58,410 nucleotides of DNA, taken from NCBI GenBank assembly GCA_010909165.1, contig VJWM01000330.1, positions 1 through 58,410 on the forward strand, read 5' to 3'. Below are positions 21,025 through 33,373 of the stretch, in pieces (positions within the stretch are counted from its first letter, which is position 1; the number at the start of each line of letters is the position of its first letter). The notes under the pieces are model-generated. The model was not told the origin of the DNA. It was given only the letters and a program-made list of their open reading frames with translations, and ran no database searches. This DNA is from Anthoceros angustus. Its lineage: Eukaryota; Streptophyta; Anthocerotopsida; Anthocerotales; Anthocerotaceae. The translations under genes and the position numbers were made by a program.

Positions 21025-21059
21025 CTGTTTGCGAGACGCAAACAGTGAGGTGGGGAGTA
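21025..21059 (+). promoter_or_regulatory. Hairpin and polypurine tract of gypsy2
   Basis: CTGTTTGCG (21025-21033) and CGCAAACAG (21037-21045) form a perfect 9-bp stem with a 3-base loop. The purine-rich TGAGGTGGGGAGTA (21046-21059) follows directly, with the LTR start TGTGG at 21060. The polypurine tract primes plus-strand DNA synthesis. The long-LTR element has a similar tract, GATGAGAAGGGAGTA, before its TGTGG at 43190. Confidence 0.7.
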
Positions 21060-21395
21060 TGTGGAACGAAAAGTTTGGGCAACCAAATTCAAACCGCCAA
21101 AGGATGAACAAGTTTGATTTTTTGGCTAAGACCGATTGAAGAGGAACATGCGAGGAAAACTTCAAGATCTTGAAACTAGAGCTGTGGAATATTGTTAAGA
21201 AAACAAAGAGGATATCCCAGAAGAAAAACGGGTCGGGCGACCCCAGACGGCGTAAGGGCACCCGAAGAGCCGCGACTACCACCGTAGGGTCACATTACGC
21301 CCGAGTCCGAGTAAGGGAGCACTATCATGTAGGCCGCGTATCATGTAGGTCGACAAATCTCGCCAAAAGGAAACTTAGAATAAAGGGGATATCCA
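21060..21395 (+). other. 5' part of gypsy2 3' LTR, truncated
   Basis: It starts TGTGGAACG right after the polypurine tract. It contains a direct repeat ATCATGTAGG (about 21324 and 21340). At about 21396 the sequence changes to the array (TTGGCAACAAAA...). No second copy of this LTR is found in the window. Confidence 0.6.
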
Positions 21396-21741
21396 CGTTG
21401 GCAACAAAAAGTTAATAGGCTGCCAGATTCCAAAGACAACGACAAATGCACGGTTTGAAGGGCAGCATTAAAGATTCAGCAGCTCTCAACTCGGTAGCTC
21501 GACAAGGATGGCTTGGGACCGATCGCGATCTCGTCACGACAAATTGTTCACTTTTTCTTTTGGTCCTTCACCGAGGTGGAGCTCCGGCTGGTGGATGGGG
21601 TGCACGAGCGCATCCAGCTCCGGTTGATCGGGATCGGCGCTCGGCAAATCGAAGGTAATCAAACATATGCCCGCCAGCCGCATCGGACCTAGCAAGAATT
21701 GAAGTTTGCTTGGCATCAAACAAGATCATGTTCTTGGCCCA

Positions 21742-22130
21742 GAGATCGTATGCCTTGCAATCATCGTATGTTCGATTGGATAGTCCCAGTGTTGTTAGCG
21801 GTCATGGTTCGTCTAGTGCTCACGGGTTATAATTAACATTCTATAACGCCATCTCTACAAAATTCGTGAACCACCACCACGTTGGTAGTTTACATATATA
21901 TATATATATATGGATGTAATGTATTACAGCAGTACTGTGAGATCGTGTGCCTTGCAAGATTTCATCGTATGTTCGATCGGATAGAGCTGAGTGTTGTGAG
22001 CGATCATGGTTCGTCTAGTGCTCACGGGGTATAATTAACATTCTATAACGCCATCCCTACAAAATTCGGTGACACAACATTGATCACGCTGGTATTTTAT
22101 ATATGTATAATGTATTACAACCTATAGTGC
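21742..22130 (+). repeat. Internal 197-bp duplication plus TA microsatellite in each array unit
   Basis: GAGATCGTRTGCC starts at 21742 and 21939. Both copies run through 'ATGGTTCGTCTAGTGCTCAC', 'ATTAACATTCTATAACGCCAT' and 'CTACAAAATTC' to a TATATA-rich end. Equivalent pairs are in the other units (for example 25156 and 25347, 28543 and 28726, 32130s). The TA tract is near 21893, 25297, 28681, 32071 and 49603. There is no coding potential. Confidence 0.75.
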
Positions 22131-22305
22131 TGTAGTCCGTAGGTTGGACATATTATTAAGAGCTTTTGTTGTGGACTTTGGCACAATTTGATATTAAAAC
22201 CAAGAATTTCATAGAGGAATTGGACTAAGACAACCTAATGGATGTTGGAGAAGTTCACAACACTTGAACACGCATATATGTATGTACATACATCCACTAG
22301 TACTC

Positions 22306-23590
22306 TTATTCAAAGTTAGGTCGAAATTCAAAGACAAAGGCTGGTTGGCGATCGCTTCTTGCCCAAGATGTCACTTTCCTCGAGATCCAAAAGCCTTCCA
22401 CAACGTGAAAGCAAAGCCACTCTTCTTCTCGTGGTACCCCAACAAATCCCGACTCATCACTAGGTTTGGCTTGCCGGGCTTCGTCCCACCGGAGGTGCCT
22501 CACCTTAATTCGTATGCACATCATGTCACCCACCACTTTCACCCCCTCAATGTCCAGCGGTTTGACCACCGGATGGTATCGCTCGGCTTCAGGCCTTCGA
22601 GACACAAACGTCCAGACTGATCCAGGGCTCCTGTCCCGCTTCCAGATCTCCAAGCCCCCGTTAATGGTGTGAACGAGGTAGAGCCCACGGTGCTCACACA
22701 ACCGTGCACGCCCTTACGCGAGCGACTATTAAACCACTTGAATGACACCGGACTCCCTCGAGTGTCATCATTGATGAGCACATTTGCATGGACGAACTGC
22801 GCGCCTTCAGGCGCGACATCTAGGTAATAAGCCGAGAGCCTTCCACAACGATCCACCTCGTAAATGGTGTTGTCGATTGCATAGGATTTGGTCGCGGCTC
22901 TGCCGGCTGTGTCTCAAAGTCCACACGCGACGAGTTGAAGTCGCGCCCCGCTGTCCATCCGCTCGGCCGACGGTACATGGAGGCTCGAACTTCACCGCCA
23001 CTAACGTGGTGAAGTACAAACACCTTGAACCCGCCGCAGCCTACTACTTGCACACCCGGCGGGTCGGGCTGCCAACCCGCCGGCTGATTCAGACGCTGAC
23101 GCCTTGGTCATGGATTGAAAATGCAAGAGTCGGTGGTACCATGGGATCCTCCCCATCCGCGGACTGTCTCGACAACAATGTAGCCGTCACTGTGGGCTGC
23201 GAACGTGGTGTCGGGACCCCACAAGGCACTCCGCCTCAAGCTCGGATCGCGCCAAAACAAATCGCAATACCTCCGTGGAAGGAAGGACAAATCCATCTCC
23301 GACGGCCCTTGAGCTCCTAGGCCTCTCTTCAACGGGCGCGCTCCACAACGCACACCGTAGGGACTGGCTCCACATCCCGATCATCAAATTTTGCGAATGC
23401 TCCTCCAAGAAAAGAGGCGACCTCGTGTACCACCGTCGCACGCATGCTCGGCGAAACGCGCCAACGGCGAGAGGACAACACGCCGCCAACGCGCTGGGAG
23501 GTTCTCCCACAATGTTGCGTCCATATCGGGGCCCCCATCGCTGCGACTTGGGTCCAAAACAGCGAGCCGTAGCATCACCTGATGCGCCAT
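22306..23590 (-). pseudogene. F-box gene, array unit 1 (frames disrupted)
   Basis: F-box proteins are substrate receptors of SCF ubiquitin ligases. The start is taken at ATG 23590 (MAHQVM...), ~115 bases below a TATA box at 23699-23705; an upstream ATG at 23626 is in frame. Near residues 30-75 an F-box is visible: 'DATLWENLP', 'VVLSPL', 'RWYT', 'SPLFLEEHSQN'. Downstream come blocks typical of plant F-box-associated propeller regions: 'DSCIFNP', 'GGFKVFVLHHVSGGEVRAS', 'TIYEVDRCGRLSAYYLDV', 'WLCFHVVEGFWISRKVTSW'. Stop follows 'FVFEFRP' at 22306. Total ~430 codons, a usual size. The blocks fall in different frames, so the gene as read is broken. Pseudogene or consensus error cannot be separated here. 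Confidence 0.75.
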
Positions 23591-25708
23591 AATCTCGCTC
23601 TGCACCAAGTTCCCAAGCAAGTGCACAACAAATTGTAGATTTTTGCTGCAACTTGGAACTCAACGGTTCAATGATATTGGACTGATACGAAACCCTACAT
23701 ATATAGCCTGAGACTAAAATTGACGAAACAAAGGAGGACTTGTTGAGATTGAACGATACGAAAAGTCCTATGTACAACAACTCAGCTGAAGTTTCCAGTG
23801 GTTGGGCACAAAGGTTTGATTTTACACTAACACAATACCCACATATATAATGAGATTAAAATTACCGAAACAAAGCACGACTTATCGGAGATTGCAATTT
23901 TAGGAAGGCGGGGATGTTGTAACATAGTATTCTAACACTTTTGGACCATCTTGTAACAGAAAATGATGCCTTGCGTAACGCACCACCTCCCGAGTCCTCC
24001 CCTCGCCTCACGGATCCCTCATCACACTCATGTAACGCTTCCCACACCAATATGTTACATAATGTGTGACCGTTGTTTTTTCAAGTCGTGATAAGATTTT
24101 TAGGTCCGGATCCTTGAACCACCACCATACTAATTAATTCAGTTCATTTATTTATGGGCTGCCACTCCCTACCACACCGTAACACACTATTTGGCGTTTG
24201 CACCTTATGACACACTCTTTTGCATACTCATGTCACCCTATGGGCACTAGGACATGTGAGCATGTCGGGTTTCAAAATTCAAACTATAATTAAATAATCA
24301 AGGATCATTAATCATGATTTATTATTGAAAATTATTTAAAGTGACAAAGAATTTCTTCAATCACTCTAATTTATTTTTAATATTATATAATGTATTCCGA
24401 CTACTCAAATAACTCAAACTACTTTTTGATTTGTCTTTCATGTTTGAAACTTTACAATTTGGTTCGGATAATGTTGGCTTTGTGGGAGGGAGCCAGCCCT
24501 GCCCTTACCATCCTCAGCGCTATCTGCCCTTAGCATCCTAAGCATGTGTCCTTAACATCCTAATCATCCATCCTTAGCATCCTAAGCATCTTCCCTTAGC
24601 GTCGTAAGCATATGCAACCTACTCCGACAAGAGCTAGATCCTTAGGCATTCCCTTTCACCACATCCTTGTGCCTCGCTTGTCAAAACGTGGCGTGATGTT
24701 TCACTCACCACATTTTGCAAGACCGGATCCAAGGGCATTCCACGTTACGACATCCTTTTGTGGCCATGCTAATAAAACCGCGCTTCTTTCAACTCGCGGA
24801 TCTTGCACACATGTCCCACACCATTTAAAAAAAGTTAATAGGCCCGCATTCCAGACAACGACAAATGCACACGGTTTGAAGGGCAGCATTAAAGATTCAG
24901 CAGCTCTCAACTCGAGCTCGACAAGGATGGCTTGGGACCGATCGCGATCTCGTCACGACAAATTGTTCACTTTTTCTTTTGGTCCTTCACCGAGGTGGAG
25001 CTCCGGTGGATGGGGTGCACGCCGCATCTAGCTCCGGTGATCGGATCGGCGGCCGCCGTCGAAGGTAATCAAACATATGCCCGCCAGTCGCATCGTGACC
25101 TAGCAAGAATTGAAGTTTGCTTGGCATCAAACAAGATCATGTTCTTGGCCCAGAGATCGTATGCCTTGCAATCATCGTATGTTCGATTGGATAGTCCCGA
25201 GTGTTGTTAGCGGTCATGGTTCGTCCGCTCGTGGGGTTAACATTCTATAACGCCATCTCTACAAAATTCGAACCACCACCACGTTGGTAGTTTACATATA
25301 TATATATATATGGATGTAATGTATTACAGCACTGTGAGATCGTGTGCCTTGCAAGATTTCATCGTATGTTCGATCGGATAGAGTGAGTGTTGTGAGCGAT
25401 CATGGTTCGCCTAGTGCTCACGGGTTATAATTAACATTCTATAACGCCATCCCTACAAAATTCGGTGACACAACATTGATCACGCTGGTATTTTATATAT
25501 GTATAATGTATTACAACCTATAGTGCTGTAGTCCGTAGGTTGGACATATTATTAAGAGCTTTTGTTGTGGACTTTGGCACAATTTGATATTAAAACCAAG
25601 AATTTCATAGAGGAATTGGACTAAGACAACCTAATGGATGTTGGAGAGAAGTTCACAACACTTGAACATCGCATATATGTATGTACATACATCCACTAGT
25701 ACTCTTAT
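23591..25708. other. Spacer of array unit 1/2, with F-box promoter
   Basis: Next to the gene lies a minus-strand TATA box (CTATATATGTAGGG, 23697-23705), conserved in every unit (near 27080, 30468, 48022 and 51385). Then come a second ATATAT patch (23848), a G+C patch with GGAGGTGGTGCG on the minus strand, AT-rich sequence, and repeated CCTTAGCATCCTAA words (24530-24610). The 197-bp duplication follows. A plus-strand frame at 24612-25031 is also open in other units but has no motif and is probably chance. Confidence 0.6.
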
Positions 25709-26977
25709 TCAAAGTCGACGAGGTCGAAATTCAAAGACAAAGGCTGGTTGGCGATCGCTTCTTGCCCAAGATGTCACTTTCCTCGAGATCCAAAAGCCTT
25801 CCACAACGTGAAAGCAAAGCCACTCTTCTTCTCGTGGTACCCCAACAAATCCCGACTCATCACTAGGTTTGGCTTGCGGGCTTCGTCCCACCGGAGGTGC
25901 CTCACCTTAATTCGTATGCACATCATGTCACCCACCACTTTCACCCCCTCAATGTCCAGCGGTTTGACCACCGGATGGTATCGCCGCTGGCCTTGAGACA
26001 CAAGCGTCGGTGATCCAGGCTCGCCCCGCTTCAGATCTCCAAGCCCCCGTTAATGGTGTGAACGAGGTAGAGAGTTCCACGGTGCTCACACAACCGTGCA
26101 CGGCCCTTACGCGAGCGACTATTAAACCACTTGAATGACACCGGACTCGAGTGTCATCATTGATGAGCACATTTGCATGGACGATGCCTTCAGCGCCGAC
26201 ATCTAGGTAATAAGCCGAGAGCCTTCCACAACGATCCACCTCGTAAATGGTGTTGTCAGTGCATAGGATTTGGTCTGGCGGCTCCTGCCGGCTGCCCGTA
26301 AGCTCAAAGTCCACACGCGACGAGTTGAAGTCGCGTCTGCATCCATCATTCGGCGGCCGGTACATGGAGGCTCGAACTTCACCGCCACTAACGTGGTGAA
26401 GTACAAACACCTTGAACCCGCCGTCCGCGGCTACTACTTGCACACCCGGCGGTCGGGCTGCCAACCCGGCTCGACCAGGCTCACAGACGTCTTGGTCACT
26501 GGATTGAAAATGCAAGAGTCCGGTGGTACCATGGGATCCTCCCATCCGCGGACTGTCTCGACAACAATGTAGCCGTCACTGGCTGCTGCGAACGTGGTGT
26601 CGGGACCCCACAAGGCACTCCGCCTCAAGCTCGGATCGCAGCGCCAAAACAAATCGCAATACCTCCGTGGAAGGAAGGACAAATCCATCTCCGACCCCTT
26701 GAGCTCCTAGGCCTCTCTTCAACGGGCGCCCACAACGCACACCGTAGCAGACGGCTCCACATCCCGATCATCAAATTTTGCGAATGCTCCTCCAAGAAAA
26801 GAGGCGACCTCATGTCGTGTACCACCGTGCACGCATGCTCGGCGAAACGCGCTTGCCAACGGCGAGAGGACAACACGCCCACAACGTCCGGAGGTTCTCC
26901 CACAATGTTGCGTCCATATCGGGGCCCCCATCGCTGCGACTTGGGTCCAAAGAGCCGTAGCATCACCGATGCGCCAT
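25709..26977 (-). pseudogene. F-box gene, array unit 2 (frames disrupted)
   Basis: Same gene as unit 1, start ATG 26977, stop 25709 after 'FVFEFRPRRL'. It has the longest C-terminal open stretch of the array: one frame runs from 'YIVVETV'-adjacent sequence through the 'GGFKVFVLHHVSGGEVRAS' and 'NTIYEVDRCGRLSAYYLDV' blocks (26545-25949). The F-box part (26960-26760) is in other frames. Relative to unit 1 it lacks or gains 1-12 bases at several GC-rich points, for example around 26280-26350. Confidence 0.75.
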
Positions 26978-29096
26978 AATCTCGCTCGCACTAAGTTCCC
27001 AAGCAAGTGCACAACAAATTGTAGATTTTGCTGCAACTTGGAACTCAACGGTTCAATGATATTGACGATACGAAACCCTACATATATAGCCCGAGACTAA
27101 AATTGACGAAACAAAGGAGGACTTGTTGAGATTGAACGATCTGAAAAGTCCTATGTACAACAACTCATTGAAGTTTCCAGTGGTTGGGCACAAAGGTTTG
27201 ATTTTACACTAACACAATACCCACATATATAGGTGAGATTAAAATTACCGAAACAAAGCACGACTTATCGGAGATTGCAATTTTAGGAAGGCGGGGGATG
27301 TTGTAACATAGTATTCTAACACTTTTGGACCATCTTGTAACAAAATGATGCCCTTGCGTAACGCACCACCTCCCGAGTCCTCCCCACGCCTCACGGATCC
27401 CTCATCACACTCATGTAACGCTTCCCACACCAATATGTTACATAATGTGTGACCGTCTGTTTTTCAAGTCGTGATAAGATTTTTAGGTCCGGGATCCTTG
27501 AACCACCAGCCATACTAATTAATTCAGTTCATTTATTTATGGGCTGCCACTCCCTACCACACCTGTAACACACTATTTGCGGCGTTTGCACCTTATGACA
27601 CACTCTTTTGCATACTCATGTCACCCTATGGGCACTAGGACATGTGAGCATGTCGGGTTTCAAAATTCAAACTATAATTAAATAATCAAGGATCATTAAT
27701 CATGATTTATTATTGAAAATTATTTAAAGTGACAAAGAATTTCTTCAATCACTCTAATTTATTTTTAATATTATATAATGTATTCCGACTACTCAAATAA
27801 CTCAAACTACTTTTTGATTTGTCTTTCATGTTTGAAACTTTACAATTTGGTTCGGATAATGTTGGCTTTGTGGGAGGGAGCCAGCCCCTTACCATCCTCG
27901 GCTATCGCCTTAGCATCCTAAGCATGTGTCCTTAGCATCCTAATCATCCATCCTTAGCATCCTAAGCATCTTCCCTTAGCGTAAGCATATGCAACCTACT
28001 CCGACAAGAGCTAGATCCTTAGGCATTCCCTTTCACCACATCCTTGTGCCTCGCTTGTCAAAACGTGGCGTGATGTTTCACTCACCACATTTTGCAAGAC
28101 CGGATCCAAGGGCATTCCACGTTACGACATCCTTTTGTGGCCATGCTAATAAAACCGCTTCTTTCAACTCGCGGATCTTGCACACATGTCCCACACCTTT
28201 GGCAACAAAAGTTAATAGGCCCGCCGATTCCAAAGACAACGACAAATGCACACGGTTTGAAGGGCAGCATTAAAGATTCAGCAGCTCTCAACTCGGTAGC
28301 TCGACAAGGATGGCTTGGGACCGATCGCGATCTCGTCACGACAAATTGTTCACTTTTTCTTTTGGTCCTTCACCGAGGTGGAGCTCCACCAGTGGATGGG
28401 GTGCACGATGCATCCAGCTCCGGTTGATCGGATCGGCGGCCGGCAAATCGAAGGTAATCAAACATATGCCCGCCAGTCGCATCGATGACCTAGCAAGAAT
28501 TGAAGTTTGCTTGGCATCAAAGCGATATCATGTTCTTGGCCCAGAGATCGTATGCCTTGCAATCATCGTATGTTCGATTGGATAGTCCCGAGTGTTGTTA
28601 GCGGTCATGGTTCGCCCAAAGGTCGGGTTAACATTCTATAACGCCATCTCTACAAAATTAACCACCACCACGTTGGTAGTTTATATATATATATATATAT
28701 ATGGATGTAATGTATTACGACTGTGAGATCGTGTGCCTTGCAAGATTTCATCGTATGTTCGATCGGATAGAGCTGAGTGTTGTGAGCGATCATGGTTCGT
28801 CTAGTGCTCACGGGTTATAATTAACATTCTATAACGCCATCCCTACAAAATTCGGTGACACAACATTGATCACGCTGGTATTTTATATATGTATAATGTA
28901 TTACAACCTATAGTGCTGTAGTCCGTAGGTTGGACATATTATTAAGAGCTTTTGTTGTGGACTTTGGCACAATTTGATATTAAAACCAAGAATTTCATAG
29001 AGGAATTGGACTAAGACAACCTAATGGATGTTGGAGAGAAGTTCACAACACTTGAACATCGTATATGTATGTACATACATCCACTAGTACTCTTAT

Positions 29097-30358
29097 TCAA
29101 AGTCGACGAGGTCGAAATTCAAAGACAAAGGCTGGTTGGCGATCGCTTCTTGCCCAAGATGTCACTTTCCTCGAGATCCAAAAGCCTTCCACAACGTGAA
29201 AGCAAAGCCACTCTTCTTCTCGTGGTACCCCAACAAATCCCGACTCATCACTAGGTTTGGCTTGCCGGCTCGTCGGAGGTGCCTCACCTTAATTCGTATG
29301 CACATCATGTCACCCACCACTTTCACCCCTCAATGTCCAGCGGTTTGACCACCGGATGGTATCGCTCGGCTTCGGCCTTGAGACACAAACGTCGGTGATC
29401 CAGGCTCTGTCCTTCCGGATCTCAAGCCCCGTTAATGGTGTGAACGAGGTAGAGAGTTCCACGGTGCTCACACAACTGCCGCAGCCCTTACGCGGCGACT
29501 ATTAAAACCACTTGAATGACACCGGACTCCTCGAGTGTCATCATTGATGAGCACATTTGCATGGATGAACTGCGCCTTCAGCGCGACATCTAGGTAATAA
29601 GCCGAGAGCCTTCCACAACGATCCACCTCGTAAATGGTGTTGTCGGTGCATAGGATTTGGTCGGCGGCTCCGCCGCCCGTAAGCTCAAAGTCCACACGCG
29701 ACGAGTTGAAGTCGCGGGCCTGTCCATCCGCTCGGCCGACGGTATGGAGGCTCGAACTTCACCGCCACTAACGTGGTGAAGTACAAACACCTTGAACCCG
29801 CCGTCGGCTACTACTTGCACACCCGGCGGTCGGGCTGCCAACCCGGCCGGCTCAGATTCAAGACAGCCGACGCCTTGGTCACGGATTGAAAATGCAAGAG
29901 TCGGTGGTACCATGGGATCCTCCCATCCGCGGACACCTCGACAACAATGTAGCCGTCACCGTGGTCGCTGCGAACGTGGTGTCGGGACCCCACAAGGCAC
30001 TCCGCCTCAAGCTCGGATCGCGCCAAAACAAATCGCAATACCTCCGTGGAAGGAAGGACAAATCCATCTCCGACGGCCCTTGAGCTCCTAGGCCTCTCTT
30101 CAACGGGCGCTCCACAACGCACACAGGGGACTGGCTCCACATCCCGATCATCAAATTTTGCGAATGCTCCTCCAAGAAAAGAGGCGACCTCATGTACGTG
30201 TACCACCGCTCGCACGCATGCTCGGAAACGCCCAACGGCAGAGAGGACAACACTTCGCCCACAACGTCGGAGGTTCTCCCACAATGTTGCGTCCATATCG
30301 GGGCCCCCATCCGCGACTTGGGTCCAAAAGAATGAGCCGTAGCATCACGATGCGCCAT
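29097..30358 (-). pseudogene. F-box gene, array unit 3 (frames disrupted)
   Basis: Start ATG 30358, stop 29097. Blocks follow the same order as in unit 1. An N-terminal frame (30358-29879) reads through 'SPLFLEEHSQNLMIGMW' and 'SFLPRRYCDLFWRDPSLRR' to 'DSCIFNP', longer than in the other units. The middle (29913-29590) keeps the 'FKVFVLHHVSGGEVRAS' block. The C-terminal third has several short deletions, for example at 29400-29500. Confidence 0.75.
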
Positions 30359-33300
30359 AATCTCGCTCGCACCAAGTTCCCAAGCAAGTGCACAACAAAT
30401 TGTAGATTTTGCTGCAACTTGGAACTCAACAGTTCAATGATATTGACCGATACGAAACCCTACATATATATAGCCCGAGACTAAAATTGACGAAACAAAG
30501 GAGGACTTGTTGAGATTGAACGATCTGAAAAGTCCTATGTACAACAACTCATGAAGTTTCCAGGGTTGGGCACAAAGGTTTGATTTTACACTAACACAAT
30601 ACCCACATATATAGGTGAGATTAAAATTACCAAACAAAGCACGACTTATCGGAGATTGCAATTTTAGGAAGGCGGGGGATGTTGTAACATAGTATTCTAA
30701 CACTTTTGGACCATCTTGTAACAGAAAATGATGCCCTTGCAACGCACCACCTCCCGAGTCCTCCCGCCCCTCGCCTCAGGCCGGATCCCTCATCACACTC
30801 ATGTAACGCTTCCCACACCAATATGTTACATAATGTGTGACCGTTCGTTTTTTCAAGTCGTGATAAGATTTTTAGGTCCGGATCCTTGAACCACCAGCCA
30901 TACTAATTAATTCAGGTTCATTTATTTATGGGCTGCCACTCCCTACCACACCCTGTAACACACTATTTGCGGCGTTGTTGCACCTTATGACACACTCTTT
31001 TGCATACTCATGTCACCCTATGGCACTAGGACATGTGAGCATGTCGGGTTTCAAAATTCAAACTATAATTAAATAATCAAGGATCATTAATCATGATTTA
31101 TTATTGAAAATTATTTAAAGTGACAAAGAATTTCTTCAATCACTCTAATTTATTTTTAATATTATATAATGTATTCACTACTCAAATAACTCAAACTACT
31201 TTTGATTTGTCTTTCATGTTTGAAACTTTACAATTTGGTTCGGATAATGTTGGCTTTGTGGGAGGGAGCCAGCCCCTTACCATCCTCGCCATTCCGCCCT
31301 TAGCATCCTAAGCATGTGTCCTTAGCATCCTAATCATCCATCCTTAGCATCCTAAGCATCTTCCCTTAGCGTCGTAAGCATATGCAACCTACTCGACAAG
31401 AGCTAGATCCTTAGGCATTCCCTTTCACCACATCCTTGTGCCTCGACTTGTCAAAACGAGCGTGATGTTTCACTCACCACATTTTGCAAGACCAGATCCA
31501 AGGGCATTCCACGCTACGACATCCTTTTGTGGCCATGCTAATAAAACCGCGCTTCTTTCAACTCGCGGATCTTGCACACATGTCCCACACCACCATTGGC
31601 AACAAAAAGTTAATAGGCTGCCGCATTCCAAAGACAACGACAAATGCACACGGTTTGAAGGCAGCATTAAAGATTCAGCAGCTCTCAACTCGAGCTCGAC
31701 AAGGATGGCTTGGGACCGATCGCGATCTCGTCACGACAAATTGTTCACTTTTTCTTTTGGTCCTTCACCGAGGTGGAGCTCCGGCTTAGTGGATGGGGTG
31801 CACAGCGCATCCATCGGATCAGATCGCCGCCGGCAAATCGAAGGTAATCAAACATATGCCCCGCCAGCCATGACCTAGCAAGAATTGAAGTTTGCTTGGC
31901 ATCAAACAAGATCATGTTCTTGGCCCAATGAGATCGTATGCCTTGCAATCATCGTATGTTCGATTGGATAGTCCCGAGTGTTGTTAGCGGTCATGGTTCG
32001 AAAGGCTCGGTTAACATTCTATAACGCCATCTCTACAAAATTCCGAACCACCACCACGTTGGTAGTTTACATATATATATATATATGGATGTAATGTATT
32101 ACAGCTGCACTGTGAGATCGTGTGCCTTGCAAGATTTCATCGTATGTTCGATCGGATAGAGCGAGTGTTGTGAGCGATCATGGTTCGCCTAGTGCTCACG
32201 GGTTATAATTAACATTCTATAACGCCATCCCTACAAAATTCGGTGACACAACATTGATCACGCTGGTATTTTATATATGTATAATGTATTACAACCTATA
32301 GTGCTGTAGTCCGTAGGTTGGACATATTATTAAGAGCTTTTGTTGTGGACTTTGGCACAATTTGATATTAAAACCAAGAATTTCATAGAGGAATTGGACT
32401 AAGACAACCTAATGGATGTTGGAGAGAAGTTCACAACACTTGAACATGCATATATGTATGTACATACATCCACTAGTACTCTTATTCAAAGTCGACGAGG
32501 TCGAAATTCAAAGACAAAGGCTGGTTGGCGATCGCTTCTTGCCCAAGATGTCACTTTCCTCGAGATCCAAAAGCCTTCCACAACGTGAAAGCAAAGCCAC
32601 TCTTCTTCTCGTGGTACCCCAACAAATCCCGACTCATCACTAGGTTTGGCTTGCCGGCTTCCCCACCGGAGGTGCCTCACCTTAATTCGTATGCACATCA
32701 TGTCACCCACCACTTTCACCCCTCAATGTCCAGCGTTTGACCACCGGATGGTATCGCTCGCTTGGCCTTCGAGACACAAACGCCCGTGACCGATCCGTGG
32801 CTCCCGCCCATCTCAAGCCCCGTTAATGGTGTGAACGAGGTAGAGAGTTCCACTTGCTCACAACCGCACGGCCCTTACGCGAGCGACTATTAAACCACTT
32901 GAATGACACCGGACTCCTCGAGTGTCATCATTGATGAGCACATTTGCATGGAGCGCGCCTTCAGCGCCGACATCTAGGTAATAAGCCGAGAGCCTTCCAC
33001 AACGATCCACCTCGTAAATGGTGTTGTCGGGCATAGGATTTGGTCGCGGCTCGCCGCCCGTAAGCTCAAAGTCCACACGCGACGAGTTGAAGTCGCGGCC
33101 CCGCCGCCCATCCGTCGCCGATATGGAGGCTCGAACTTCACCGCCACTAACGTGGTGAAGTACAAACACCTTGAACCCGCCGCCCGCCGCAGCTACTACT
33201 TGCACCCCCGGCAGTCGGGCTGCCAACCCGCCGGCTGATTCGACAGGCTCAGACGTCTTGGTCATGGATTGAAAATGCAAGAGTCGGTGGTACCATGGGA

Positions 33301-33373
33301 TCCTCCCCATCCTGGACTGCTCACGACAACAATGTAGCCGCCACCGTGGTCAGCGAACGTGGTGCTCTGGGAC

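Larger units (their letters stand above)
19436..21395 (+). mobile_element. Gypsy2: integrase region and start of a 3' LTR
   Basis: A gypsy fragment with RNase H-integrase linker, integrase, polypurine tract and LTR start. It may be the downstream part of gypsy1 displaced by T2. The LTR is cut at about 21395 by the F-box array. Confidence 0.8.

Noticed and set aside
21770-21830. tRNA-like gene or SINE (GGTTCG word in the 197-bp repeat)
   Set aside because: No cloverleaf, no matching A box at the right distance, and no poly-A tail.
22784-23320. Long plus-strand frames opposite the F-box genes (also at 26270, 29792 and 50711)
   Set aside because: They mirror the GC-rich minus-strand gene, are not kept in frame between units and show no motif.
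24520-24615. CRISPR-like repeat array (CCTTAGCATCCTAAGCAT words)
   Set aside because: Repeat and spacer are not of constant length and the context is plant spacer DNA.
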